Assembly (NCBI GenBank): GCA_015233895.1
Contig: JADFXG010000004.1
Coordinates: 62,001-126,000, forward strand
Source of the DNA: Nitrospirota bacterium
GTDB taxonomy: Bacteria > Nitrospirota > Thermodesulfovibrionia > Thermodesulfovibrionales > Magnetobacteriaceae
Direction: 5' to 3'
DNA: 64,000 bases
Shown here: positions 51,689 through 59,738 of the stretch, piece after piece
Layout: each line of letters starts with the position of its first letter
How positions within the stretch are numbered: position 1 is the first letter of the stretch
The notes under the pieces: model-generated
The model's database searches: none
What the model was told of the DNA's origin: nothing
Seen by the model: only the letters and a program-made list of their open reading frames with translations
Translations under genes and position numbers: made by a program

Positions 51689-52459
51689 TTATATTGCACT
51701 GAGATAGCAGCTTATTTTAGCTTTGTTAACAACAATATTATTAGAATCATTTCCACTTATTAACTCTTTATCTCTGAATTTTGCGAGGATTCTTGTAGCA
51801 ACCACTCTAACCGTACCAACAAATGCTGCGATGTCGCTGTGAGTTAGTTTTACTAAAAATTTGCCGTCCACATCCTCTGAATAATCGTGTAAAAGTCTGA
51901 GAATCCGTGTGTCCAGGGTTTCATAGACAATTTCTTCTGTTTTCAAGTATAAATTTTGCATTTTATTTCCCAACTCTTCTAAAAACATTGGACCGTATTT
52001 ATCAAATTTTGACATCAGCACCCTTTTATAAACACTTACTGGCAGGATAAAAACCTCAGAGGCTTCACTTGCTACAGCGTTTAATTGAAGTTTGAGGTCG
52101 TTCAGCAAAAAGAAATTCATTCCTTTGCTGATATATTCAAAAACAAAAATCCTTTTGCTTTTTTTAATCTCCATTTTAACAGAGCCTGATTTTACAAAAA
52201 ACATGAATTTCTGTATGTCCATACTGTTTAATAATAACTTGTGTTTATTTGTTTTTTTTGTCGTTATAGATTTCTTTAAAAACAGAATATCCTCATCGTC
52301 CATAAAAGAAAGCATCGGAAATACTCTTAAATCATTGATAATCTTTTCGTCATAGTGGGATTTTGACAACATCTGGCCGTAAATTGCCGTTATCGCCTCA
52401 CTGTACAACGATAACTTACTTCTTTGCAGCGTTGGCGTGTATGACACGTTAGTCTCCAT
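51689..52459 (-). CDS. Crp/Fnr-family transcription regulator
   Basis: The protein has 256 residues. An unusual N-terminal stretch of about 45 residues precedes a cyclic-nucleotide-binding-like barrel (about 45-160). A C-terminal Crp-type helix-turn-helix holds LTHSDIAAFVGTVRVVATRI. The Fnr cysteines are not seen, so it is not an oxygen-sensing Fe-S Fnr. The ligand is unknown. It stands alone on the minus strand. Confidence 0.88.
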   Translation of the reverse strand: METNVSYTPTLQRSKLSLYSEAITAIYGQMLSKSHYDEKIINDLRVFPMLSFMDDEDILFLKKSITTKKTNKHKLLLNSMDIQKFMFFVKSGSVKMEIKKSKRIFVFEYISKGMNFFLLNDLKLQLNAVASEASEVFILPVSVYKRVLMSKFDKYGPMFLEELGNKMQNLYLKTEEIVYETLDTRILRLLHDYSEDVDGKFLVKLTHSDIAAFVGTVRVVATRILAKFRDKELISGNDSNNIVVNKAKISCYLSAI

Positions 52460-52869
52460 TTATTACTACCCTCCATTTGTTGAAATGCTAAAAAGCGTAG
52501 TATCAGAGTAACATGGCAACACTTACAGATGACTTACAGATTTGGAATTTTTTTGGGGGACCGTTATTATGTTATACCGAGTTGCTGCCAAAAAGGTAAT
52601 ATAATGTAATGGTGGAGAAAAAGGACTGGATCCCGCAACAAGTGCGGGATGACAAAGGGTGGTGCGGGATGACAAAGGGTGGTGCGGGATGACAAAGGAT
52701 GGTGCGGGATGACAAAGGATGGTGGGGTTACTCTCCTATCATTCTGTCCCTTTCCTGTCATTCCTGCGAAGGCAGGAATCCATGTCTTTTATTTATATCT
52801 TTGAGCGTAACTTGGTATTAACTATTGGTAGATGGTTTTCTGAGAAATAAAAACTTATGGGAAAAAACA
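52460..52869. other. gene-free stretch with short tandem and inverted repeats
   Basis: About 400 bases with no convincing gene. It contains the 20-base tandem repeat at 52642-52721 and two hairpins, ATCCCGCA...TGCGGGAT at 52630-52650 and ATTCCTGC...GCAGGAAT at 52760-52779. The open frame across it on the minus strand is made of repeat units and is not a gene. Confidence 0.7.
52630..52779. repeat. inverted-repeat element with 20-bp tandem units
   Basis: At the left is a hairpin with 8-base arms ATCCCGCA and TGCGGGAT (52630-52637 and 52643-52650). Four units of 20 bases, GTGCGGGATGACAAAGGGTG and close variants, follow at 52642-52721. At the right is a second hairpin with arms ATTCCTGC and GCAGGAAT (52760-52767 and 52772-52779). 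The flanks TGGAT...ATGACA and TGTCAT...ATCCA are inverted copies. This looks like a composite of dispersed intergenic repeats. Confidence 0.75.
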
Positions 52870-53001
52870 TTAACTGCAAAGGTAATCTCCATAATATATT
52901 TCGTCATCTTCAACTACAGATTTAACAAATTCCTCATCATCCATTCTGAATACACCAAAGTAGTTGTCGGTTTCATCAAGAAAATAAATCTTAAAATCCA
53001 T
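52870..53001 (-). CDS. 43-residue acidic protein coupled to the STAND-BTAD regulator
   Basis: A small gene starts at ATG 53001 with GGAGG about 9 bases upstream and overlaps the end of the large regulator by 11 bases. It encodes MDFKIYFLDETDNYFGVFRM and continues for another 23 residues, mostly acidic and aromatic, ending in EIYYGDYLCS. No family is recognised. The overlap and ribosome binding site support translation together with the regulator; it might modulate it. Confidence 0.55.
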   Translation of the reverse strand: MDFKIYFLDETDNYFGVFRMDDEEFVKSVVEDDEIYYGDYLCS

Positions 53002-56000
53002 CACTTTTTTCCTCCAAAAACGCAATTTTAACCTTATACGTTTCCCCGTTATCAGTATCAGTTTCAATTAACTTGCGGTAGCACATGAGAGCAGCCTCCC
53101 ATTTTTTATGTTTTATAAAGAACTGCCCTGAGGTTTTACAATAATTAATGAATTTTTGTTTTATCTTTTCTCTGTTAGCTAAAGCCCAGGGTTTATCCTC
53201 ATCAGCCGGCAGAAAATCTCCCCTATAGAGGTCTAAAGCCTGTTCAAACAAAGCGAAAACAGTATCACAATTGTTTTCTTTTGTATCGTTTTTCAAAAGC
53301 TGTTCCGATTTCTTTAACAAATGCTCAAGTGCAAACACATCACTCCATACGACTTTACGATTAAGCTTAATATAACCGTTTGAGTAATTGATGACATCCT
53401 TATTTTGAAAAAAGCTGCGCAGACGGTGAAGTGTTGTGTTAAATGATATTTGAGCAAGGTCTCCGTCAGAATCCGGCCACAGAGTGTCTGCAATGCACTG
53501 TCCGGGCTGCTCCATGCTGCCAAAAGAAGTCAAAGCCTTTAACAATGAAAACGGCATCTTTTGAACTTTGCCTGACAAAGACACCGGCCTGCCGTCAACT
53601 TGTATCTGAAATCGTCCTAAGGCATATATTTTAACCTGCCACGGCCAGTCCTTTATTTCCATACACGAGTCATCGGCAGTCATGCCAATGCTTTTTATGA
53701 CAGACTTTACATAGTCAACTTCAATGCCAAGAGCCAGTGCCTTTTTATATATTAGAAAGTTTGCCGGATAAAAATAACTGAAGATGAAAGCTCCATTTTG
53801 TTTTGAAAACTCAATAGCTTCCTTAAAATAATCGCTAAACGATGTGTCATCTCCGGTATGTGCACTTATCAGAGATTTCATTATAAGACATAGATATTCT
53901 GCAAACGGGCTTTTTGTGCGCTTTCCAATTTCCATAATTTTAAGAAAATACCTATCGGTTTTCTCATATTGGCCTGCTTCAATCAAGACATTAACCAACG
54001 CATAGGTATGAATCATTGCAAGAAATGGGGAGCCGGATTCCACTGCCGCTTTTAGCGAGTTCTCGGCATAGTATATAGCCTCAGAGAATTTACCACAGCG
54101 TGCGGCTATCAGTGATGATTGATGGTTGTAGTATATAAGTTCAAAACTTTGGAAGGTCTTTCTTGACTCCAACATTCTATTTAGGTATTCCTGAGCTTTA
54201 TTAACATCGTCTTTTTGCAGTAGTGCATGGATCATCTGTCCGTACAACGCAAGCTCAAGAAATTCTATTCCGGTATCACTGGAAATAGTTAATCCCTCTT
54301 CTACAGCCTTAATCATCTCATCGGGCTGGCATGCAATTAGATAATACAAGGCCTTTGTTCTTAAATACATTAATTTTTGCAAATCCGAATATTTCTTATA
54401 CTCTGGATACAGGGTATCCAAAACTCCTTTGGCAGCATTAGCTCTGCCATTCCATATATAGTAAAAAATTAAATTGGAGCCTAAAAATAGTTTATTGGTG
54501 CTGCTACTGTCATTATTTATTATCTTAAGTGCATGTGACTCAAACCTGGTCATCATATAGTGGCCTGGATCTCTAAAAAGCAGTGCAGAAAAAACGCTTG
54601 CAATAACACGCTCCTCTACATCTTTTGAGGGAAATTGCGCCTCCATGTCATAAATGTTTTCAAATTCCTCTATCCAGTAATCCAGTGGAGCAAAATTTCT
54701 TAATTCATAAGTGTATGTGTTTACGATATTGGACCAACTTAAAAAAATGCCGCAATAATAATTTAATTCTTTGAATTTCTTATATGATGTTTCAAAGTAA
54801 AGCCTTGCTTCAAGCGGATTTTCCGAAAGCAGACACGTCCCTTTCCAATAGATAACCCACGGGTTTGCGTTTATAACAGACTCCGGCACACCCTCGATAC
54901 ATTCAATAACGAGTTTTGTGCGTCCCTGATCTAACAGCGTCTTAACATTGAGGTAAATAATATTTATAAGCCTGTCCCATGCTTTTACAGCACTGTATAG
55001 TTTGGCGGCCTCATAAAAAAAGCCGTGTTTTTCAAGAGCCTGAGCCGTCTTAAATTGCAACTCAGCGTATTTTTCACCCAGTGTTTCCCTCGCATGGACT
55101 TTGAGAAACTCGCTGAACAGATCGTGATATTTATACGACCTGCCGCCGACTTTGCGAACCTCCGTAAAAAAAGGATGATTTGTAAGATACTGCAGGATTC
55201 GTTTAGCTGATGTGCCGCCAGTTAGCTCATTGGCCAATTCCACAGTAATTTCAGGACACAGGCTGGTCTTTATGAGAAAATCCTTTATAAGGGGATCTTT
55301 TTGCTCAAAAATCTCTTCTGATAAATAACTGAAAATCTCCTCATTTGACATATCCCGGCTCAAAGGCTCAATGTCATCAGCTTCAGTTAACCTCTTAGAT
55401 AATAAGACTATCCCAGATGCCCATCCTCTGGTAACATTGTGTAACACTCTAAAATTATCTTCCGTTACGACACCCCTAACACCAAGATTTACAAGCTCCT
55501 TTGTCTCCTCAAGCGTAAAAAATACGTTTTCCCAATAAAGACTGTTAAGCATACCGGAGACTTTTAGTGATGAGTACGCAGAGGGAGCATGCGTTCTGCT
55601 TATTACTATTATTTTAAGCCATTGTGGGATAACCGAAAAGGATCGCAGCAGACTGTCATGAAACAAATCATCAGTAACGGTATGAAAATCGTCAAAGACA
55701 ATTATAGTTGTTTTTTTTAATAAACTGTAAAGCTCCTCGAAATAATTTAATACAAATGTGTGCAGCCCATATTCATTTGTAAGCGTAGGAAGCTCTGTTT
55801 TAAGTCGAAAATTGGTTTTTACCGCTAATCCAATGTGATAAAAAAATGACGACAGCTCATTGTCCCTTTCATCAATCCTGTACCACAGACAGGGGGATTT
55901 CTTATGCTCGATATAAGAGGAGACGAGAGTAGTTTTACCGGAACCGGCAGGGGCCGAAATCCACAGTATAGGCGCAGAGGAAAACAACGATTCTACCTCA

Positions 56001-56119
56001 TTAAAAAGTCTTTTCCTTTTTAATATCTTTTTGTAAACAGGCCTCGTCAGCTTTGACGAGTATTTTTGTAACATGACGCTGCCGTCTTGCGCTAAGGCGC
56101 CCTTTGCTAAATTGTGCAA
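52991..56119 (-). CDS. MalT-like STAND ATPase with C-terminal BTAD/SARP-type DNA-binding region
   Basis: This is a 1042-residue signal-transduction regulator. The N-terminal NTPase domain has the Walker A motif in ISAPAGSGKTTLVSSY (residues 59-64) and a Walker B motif in TTIIVFDDFHTVTD. A long TPR-like superhelix follows at about 350-800. The C-terminus, about 824-1042, has an OmpR-like winged helix (KIYALGRFQIQVDGRPVSLS) and a bacterial transcriptional activation domain (LFEQALDLYRGDFLPADEDK). STAND regulators act as inducer-triggered switches. It starts 40 bases after the alpha/beta-hydrolase stop and shares its operon. Confidence 0.9.
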   Translation of the reverse strand: MHNLAKGALAQDGSVMLQKYSSKLTRPVYKKILKRKRLFNEVESLFSSAPILWISAPAGSGKTTLVSSYIEHKKSPCLWYRIDERDNELSSFFYHIGLAVKTNFRLKTELPTLTNEYGLHTFVLNYFEELYSLLKKTTIIVFDDFHTVTDDLFHDSLLRSFSVIPQWLKIIVISRTHAPSAYSSLKVSGMLNSLYWENVFFTLEETKELVNLGVRGVVTEDNFRVLHNVTRGWASGIVLLSKRLTEADDIEPLSRDMSNEEIFSYLSEEIFEQKDPLIKDFLIKTSLCPEITVELANELTGGTSAKRILQYLTNHPFFTEVRKVGGRSYKYHDLFSEFLKVHARETLGEKYAELQFKTAQALEKHGFFYEAAKLYSAVKAWDRLINIIYLNVKTLLDQGRTKLVIECIEGVPESVINANPWVIYWKGTCLLSENPLEARLYFETSYKKFKELNYYCGIFLSWSNIVNTYTYELRNFAPLDYWIEEFENIYDMEAQFPSKDVEERVIASVFSALLFRDPGHYMMTRFESHALKIINNDSSSTNKLFLGSNLIFYYIWNGRANAAKGVLDTLYPEYKKYSDLQKLMYLRTKALYYLIACQPDEMIKAVEEGLTISSDTGIEFLELALYGQMIHALLQKDDVNKAQEYLNRMLESRKTFQSFELIYYNHQSSLIAARCGKFSEAIYYAENSLKAAVESGSPFLAMIHTYALVNVLIEAGQYEKTDRYFLKIMEIGKRTKSPFAEYLCLIMKSLISAHTGDDTSFSDYFKEAIEFSKQNGAFIFSYFYPANFLIYKKALALGIEVDYVKSVIKSIGMTADDSCMEIKDWPWQVKIYALGRFQIQVDGRPVSLSGKVQKMPFSLLKALTSFGSMEQPGQCIADTLWPDSDGDLAQISFNTTLHRLRSFFQNKDVINYSNGYIKLNRKVVWSDVFALEHLLKKSEQLLKNDTKENNCDTVFALFEQALDLYRGDFLPADEDKPWALANREKIKQKFINYCKTSGQFFIKHKKWEAALMCYRKLIETDTDNGETYKVKIAFLEEKSDGF

Positions 56120-56158
56120 ACCTGCTGCCCTCCCCTATTTGGTACAAGTTTCCGTATT

Positions 56159-57028
56159 TTAGTGTGTATTTAAAAAGTCATTGAGTATCCTGAAAAATTC
56201 CTCCTTTTGTTCGATGTGATAACAGTGTGATGCACCCTCAATTACGTAAAACTGTGAATCTCTTGTGTTTCTGTGATAATTCTTAACCGTATCAGGGTGA
56301 ATCTCGTCGTGTTGGCCACAGATATAAATCACAGGCAGGATTATATCTTTTAGTCTGTCTGTTAAATCAAAATCAGCGATTACACCATCCTGATGAAACG
56401 CACTTTGACCTACAAAGCGGCTGAATATCAGGTGATTTATACAGGCTGCACTTCTAAGTAAGCAGTCTGGCCAGGGCTGAGTCACACAGAAATGATGGCT
56501 ATAGAAAACCATCATAGCCTCGTTATATTTATCTGATGTGAAATCCACCTGAGTGCGGCAATTATTAAGAGTGTCCCGCACATCTTTAGGCAGCGACTCC
56601 ACCCGCCGTAACATATCCGATGTGAGAGTTTTAGCATTTAACACAGGGCTTGCCATAATCAGACTTGCTATATAGCCAGGGGTTCTGTCTAATACAAAAG
56701 AAAGGGAAATCATAGCGGAAACACAATGAGCTAATATGTGGTATTTGGGATAATTCAACTCTTTACAGAGCGCATCTATCTCATCAAAAAAAACGTCAAA
56801 TGTCCACTCTGAGATATTTACATTTCCACCAGAGTTTCCGCACCCTCTTTGATCGTAAAAAATCACCGGTCTGTCTGAGGAAAGCTCAGAAATTGGCTCC
56901 ATGTAGTCATGCGAAAGAGCAATTCCATTTACTACCAGCAGCGGCACACCCGGTTTATCGGCCCCATAGACCGAGTACCAGAGGTTATAGTCCGGCATAT
57001 TTACATACCCAGTTTTTAAATCAACCAC
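56159..57028 (-). CDS. alpha/beta-hydrolase, proline iminopeptidase-like, with Cys at the nucleophile position
   Basis: The protein has about 289 residues with an alpha/beta-hydrolase fold. Conserved parts are VIFYDQRGCGNSGG, the acid in ICGQHDEIHPDT and the His in GASHCYHIEQKEEF. At the nucleophile elbow the sequence is HILAHCVSAMIS; alignment with the family's GQSWGGM places a Cys (about residue 102) where the Ser should be. The start chosen is GTG 57028, with GAGG and AGGAG just upstream; TTG 57064 is the alternative. It is the first gene of an operon with the STAND regulator. Its substrate may be the regulator's signal; that is inference. Confidence 0.82.
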   Translation of the reverse strand: MVDLKTGYVNMPDYNLWYSVYGADKPGVPLLVVNGIALSHDYMEPISELSSDRPVIFYDQRGCGNSGGNVNISEWTFDVFFDEIDALCKELNYPKYHILAHCVSAMISLSFVLDRTPGYIASLIMASPVLNAKTLTSDMLRRVESLPKDVRDTLNNCRTQVDFTSDKYNEAMMVFYSHHFCVTQPWPDCLLRSAACINHLIFSRFVGQSAFHQDGVIADFDLTDRLKDIILPVIYICGQHDEIHPDTVKNYHRNTRDSQFYVIEGASHCYHIEQKEEFFRILNDFLNTH

Positions 57029-57058
57029 GCTCCTACCCTCAAGCTTTACAACATAAAC

Positions 57059-57156
57059 ACACAAAAATCACCAAAATGTTTAGTTGCAATAACAGCTATG
57101 CAAATAAAGCGCCAGAACCACCCTTCAGAAATAGTACACAAAAGTCACCAAAATGT
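57059..57156. repeat. two 21-bp direct repeats at the hydrolase promoter
   Basis: The 21-base element ACACAAAA-A/G-TCACCAAAATGT occurs at 57059-57079 and at 57136-57156, with one mismatch. The copies are 77 bases apart. The right copy falls on the spacer between the -35 and -10 boxes of the hydrolase operon promoter. They look like a pair of operator sites, possibly for the STAND-BTAD regulator. Confidence 0.75.
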
Positions 57157-57159
57157 CAA
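57131..57159 (-). promoter_or_regulatory. promoter of the hydrolase-STAND regulator operon
   Basis: On the minus strand TTGACA (57154-57159, perfect) and TACTAT (57131-57136) are separated by 17 bases. The spacer is one copy of the 21-base direct repeat. Transcription would start about 100 bases before the hydrolase gene. Confidence 0.7.
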
Positions 57160-57182
57160 GATAAAATTTAAAATCTTTGTCT

Positions 57183-57212
57183 TTTACATTTTTAAATAGC
57201 ATTTGGTATAAT
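57183..57212 (+). promoter_or_regulatory. promoter of the coiled-coil membrane protein gene
   Basis: TTTACA (57183-57188) and a perfect TATAAT with an upstream TGG (57207-57212) are separated by 18 bases. Transcription would begin near 57219, which is the ATG itself, so the mRNA may be leaderless. Confidence 0.6.
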
Positions 57213-57218
57213 ACTCAT

Positions 57219-57527
57219 ATGGCAACTAAGATTGATATGCTGGAGGTGTTTGAAAGGCTTAAAGCAGCAGAACTAAGCAAGAAAGCGGCTAACGAGATTG
57301 TTGAAAAACCCGCCACAAGATCAGATGTTGATGAAATCTTAATCGAGTTAAAGAAAGTTCTTGCGACAAAAGCAGATTTAAAAGCTGAGGTTGACAGATT
57401 GATTGCTCAGCTTAAAAAGACCAGGCTTGTTATAATGATAAATTTTATACTCATTGCTTTGCTCATTATTGCAAATAACAGTGGGGTTTTAAACCATATA
57501 ACCAGTCTGTTGGGTATTGATAAATAA
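57219..57527 (+). CDS. coiled-coil protein with C-terminal membrane helix
   Basis: The protein has 102 residues: a helical region (MATKIDMLEVFERLKAAELS), then a coiled coil with KADLKAEVDRLIAQLKKTRL, then a hydrophobic helix, VIMINFILIALLIIANN, near the end. It resembles small DUF1640-type coiled-coil membrane proteins, but I do not recognise it with certainty. The ATG at 57219 has no ribosome binding site and sits where transcription should start. A TTG at 57177 would extend it into the promoter and is unlikely. The gene lies just upstream of the SRP RNA. Confidence 0.6.
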   Translation: MATKIDMLEVFERLKAAELSKKAANEIVEKPATRSDVDEILIELKKVLATKADLKAEVDRLIAQLKKTRLVIMINFILIALLIIANNSGVLNHITSLLGIDK

Positions 57528-57541
57528 CTCTGGGATGTCAA

Positions 57542-57674
57542 CTTTCTTCAATGCAGTCGGGCAATGGCCCTGTGCAACGGCGCGGTGTGAACCCCGTCAG
57601 GCCCGGAAGGGAGCAGCGGTAAGCGCTTGCTACGTGTGCCACAGTAAGTCTTTGCCCGGTTGCATTGAGGAAAG
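57542..57674 (+). ncRNA. ffs: signal recognition particle RNA (4.5S, small bacterial type)
   Basis: The conserved SRP tip is clear: GTCAGGCCCGGAAGGGAGCA at about 57596-57615, with the partner side GTAAGCGCTTGCTACG just after. The outer stem is formed by CTTTCTTCAATGCAG with CGGGCAA on the 5' side and TTGCCCGGTTGCATTGAGG plus AAAG on the 3' side. The RNA binds Ffh and targets membrane proteins. The ends are set by this stem and could be shorter. It lies directly upstream of dnaX, a common arrangement. Confidence 0.93.
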
Positions 57675-57713
57675 ATTCTTTGCCTTATAACCTGAGTTAA
57701 CGGAGCGTGTTTT

Positions 57714-59360
57714 TTGGCTTATCTGGTTTTAGCAAGAAAATGGAGACCACAAACCTTTGAGGATTTAACAGGACAGGAGACTGTCACTAAGATTCTGAAA
57801 AATGCACTTGCCGAAAAAAGGGTTGCCCATGCGTATCTGTTTTCAGGCCCTCGGGGGGTAGGGAAAACCACAGCCGCTCGGATTTTTGCTAAAGCGCTGA
57901 ATTGCGCGCAAGGCCCAACTTCAACCCCATGCCTCACCTGCCCACAGTGCAAATCCATTGTGGAGGGCTCTTGTCTTGACGTTATCGAAATAGACGGAGC
58001 ATCCAACAACGGCGTTGATGAGGCAAGGGAAATCAGAGAAAAAGTAAAGTACTCTCCCTCATCCGGCAGATACAAGGTGTATATCATTGATGAGGTGCAT
58101 ATGCTCTCTGTGGCAGCTTTTAATGCGCTTCTTAAAACCCTTGAAGAGCCTCCTCCGCATGCTGTTTTTATCATGGCTACAACATCTCCCCTTAAGGTTA
58201 TACCGACTGTCCTGTCCCGCTGCCAACACTTACAGTTTAAACGAATTCCGGCTGAGAAAATCATAGGGAGAATCACTCATATAACCAACTCCGAGGGTTT
58301 CAGCATAACCTCTGAGGCAGCGGCAACATTAGCAAAGGCTGCTGACGGCAGCATGAGAGACGCTCTGACTCTCCTTGACCAAATCGTGTCCATATCTCCT
58401 GAAATCACCGCATCCAGCGTTAACACTCTCCTTGGACTTGTTGACCAAAAAGTCGTAAAAGACATGTTTCAGTGTATATTTACTGGTAACAGAAAGACAA
58501 TTCTTCAATCCATAGACTACCTTTACGAAAACGGCTACGACTTGAAGACGTTTCTCAAAGATCTGATTGATTACACCAGAGATGTGCTGGTTTCGCTTTA
58601 CACAAAACCGGAGGATAACCCTCACCGCAAACTTTGTTCGGAGGAATCGGCAGTGGTGCTTCTCAGTGAACTCGTTAAAGCCGATGGTTTATTAAAGACT
58701 GCCTTTTCCACGCGCATTGTGCTTGAGATGGTTTTAATAAAGGTTAGTTTTCTTTCCAGCCTCAGACCAATTGCAGGGTTGATAGAAGAGTTTAAATCTA
58801 TAAGCGGTAAAACTACAGTTGCGCCATCTGCCATATCTCCTCAAAGAGAAATGCCCGACAGTGTCCCTGTTGAAATCGCAAAACCTGAAACCAAAGTTGA
58901 AAAGATGCTTGATAGCAGCGTTCAACCCAAAGCTGAAAACGCTAAGACGGCTCCAGAGGCCGATGAACCACCTATAGAAATTTTTAAAAGTCCTCCCCAG
59001 ACATCATTAAGCCCGTGGGAAAAACTGCTTGATATTATAAGTGATGAAAACCCTCCGCTGTGGTCAAAGCTGAAAGAGGCAAAAGTGGAGGTGTCTGAGG
59101 GCACTGTGACGCTCACCTACAGTACCACCGGTTGGAGGCTGTATAAGGAGTCGCTTTTAGAACAGGCCGGATATGTGGAGGGGATCTTAGAGAAATTAAC
59201 CGGCGCTAAACACAAATTGATATTTAAGGAAAACACAAAAGCAGTTAAACCCAAGGCTGACTTAAAGAAGGTTGCGCTCTCAGACCCTAAAGTGAAAGAG
59301 GCAATGGATCTCTTTGATGCAGCCTTTGTAAATGTAGAACCATTAAATAAAGATAAGTAA
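57714..59360 (+). CDS. dnaX: DNA polymerase III subunits gamma and tau
   Basis: DnaX is the clamp-loader ATPase of DNA polymerase III. The 548 residues start with the very conserved MAYLVLARKWRPQTFEDLTG at a TTG codon, preceded by CGGAG; the conserved N-terminus supports the TTG. Motifs: Walker A in GPRGVGKTTAARIFAKALNC, zinc-binding CLTCPQCKSIVEGSC, Walker B in YIIDEVHMLS, and TTSPLKVIPTVLSRCQ. The C-terminal part from about 370 is a tau-like variable region. The order SRP RNA-dnaX-ybaB-recR is conserved in many bacteria. Confidence 0.96.
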   Translation: MAYLVLARKWRPQTFEDLTGQETVTKILKNALAEKRVAHAYLFSGPRGVGKTTAARIFAKALNCAQGPTSTPCLTCPQCKSIVEGSCLDVIEIDGASNNGVDEAREIREKVKYSPSSGRYKVYIIDEVHMLSVAAFNALLKTLEEPPPHAVFIMATTSPLKVIPTVLSRCQHLQFKRIPAEKIIGRITHITNSEGFSITSEAAATLAKAADGSMRDALTLLDQIVSISPEITASSVNTLLGLVDQKVVKDMFQCIFTGNRKTILQSIDYLYENGYDLKTFLKDLIDYTRDVLVSLYTKPEDNPHRKLCSEESAVVLLSELVKADGLLKTAFSTRIVLEMVLIKVSFLSSLRPIAGLIEEFKSISGKTTVAPSAISPQREMPDSVPVEIAKPETKVEKMLDSSVQPKAENAKTAPEADEPPIEIFKSPPQTSLSPWEKLLDIISDENPPLWSKLKEAKVEVSEGTVTLTYSTTGWRLYKESLLEQAGYVEGILEKLTGAKHKLIFKENTKAVKPKADLKKVALSDPKVKEAMDLFDAAFVNVEPLNKDK

Positions 59361-59386
59361 AATAAAAAAAACGTATGGAGGAAATA

Positions 59387-59728
59387 ATGTCCAAAAAAAT
59401 GCTTGGCAATATAATGAGAGAGGCGCAGAAGCTACAGGAAAAGATGGTGAAAATGCAGGAGGAGGCCAGCCAAAAAACTGCAGAGGCCAGTGCCGGAGGC
59501 GGCATGGTCACTGCTGTTGCAAGCGGAGCAGGCGCCATAGTGTCAGTCACAATTGACAAAGAGGTGGTTAACCCTGATGATCTTGAGATGCTTCAGGACT
59601 TAGTCGTAGCAGCATGTAATGAGGCGTTAAAGAGAGCGCACGAACTGGTTCAGGATGATCTGTCAAAGGTAACGGGAGGACTTCAACTGCCCGGAATGGG
59701 GGATATTGCCGGTTTGTTTGGCAAGTAG
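59387..59728 (+). CDS. ybaB: YbaB/EbfC-family nucleoid-associated protein
   Basis: A 113-residue DNA-binding protein that is normally found between dnaX and recR. It begins MSKKMLGNIMREAQKLQEKM and contains the conserved end GGLQLPGMGDIAGLFG. The ATG at 59387 is chosen because GGAGG lies 5 bases upstream; the ATG at 59375 would place that site inside the gene. A Gly-rich segment at about 37-50 (ASAGGGMVTAVASGAGAIVS) is typical. Confidence 0.94.
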   Translation: MSKKMLGNIMREAQKLQEKMVKMQEEASQKTAEASAGGGMVTAVASGAGAIVSVTIDKEVVNPDDLEMLQDLVVAACNEALKRAHELVQDDLSKVTGGLQLPGMGDIAGLFGK

Positions 59729-59738
59729 CATATCAAGC

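Noticed and set aside
52642-52721. Possible CRISPR array
   Set aside because: The four 20-base units touch each other without spacers and no cas genes are nearby, so it is a plain tandem repeat.
52567-52761. 64-codon open frame on the minus strand
   Set aside because: It is made of the 20-base repeat units and hairpins; the repeated Ser-Phe/Leu-Val-Ile-Pro-His pattern comes from repeat DNA and has no ribosome binding site.
57177-57218. TTG start 14 codons upstream for the coiled-coil membrane protein
   Set aside because: It would place the perfect TATAAT promoter box inside the gene; the ATG at 57219 is simpler.
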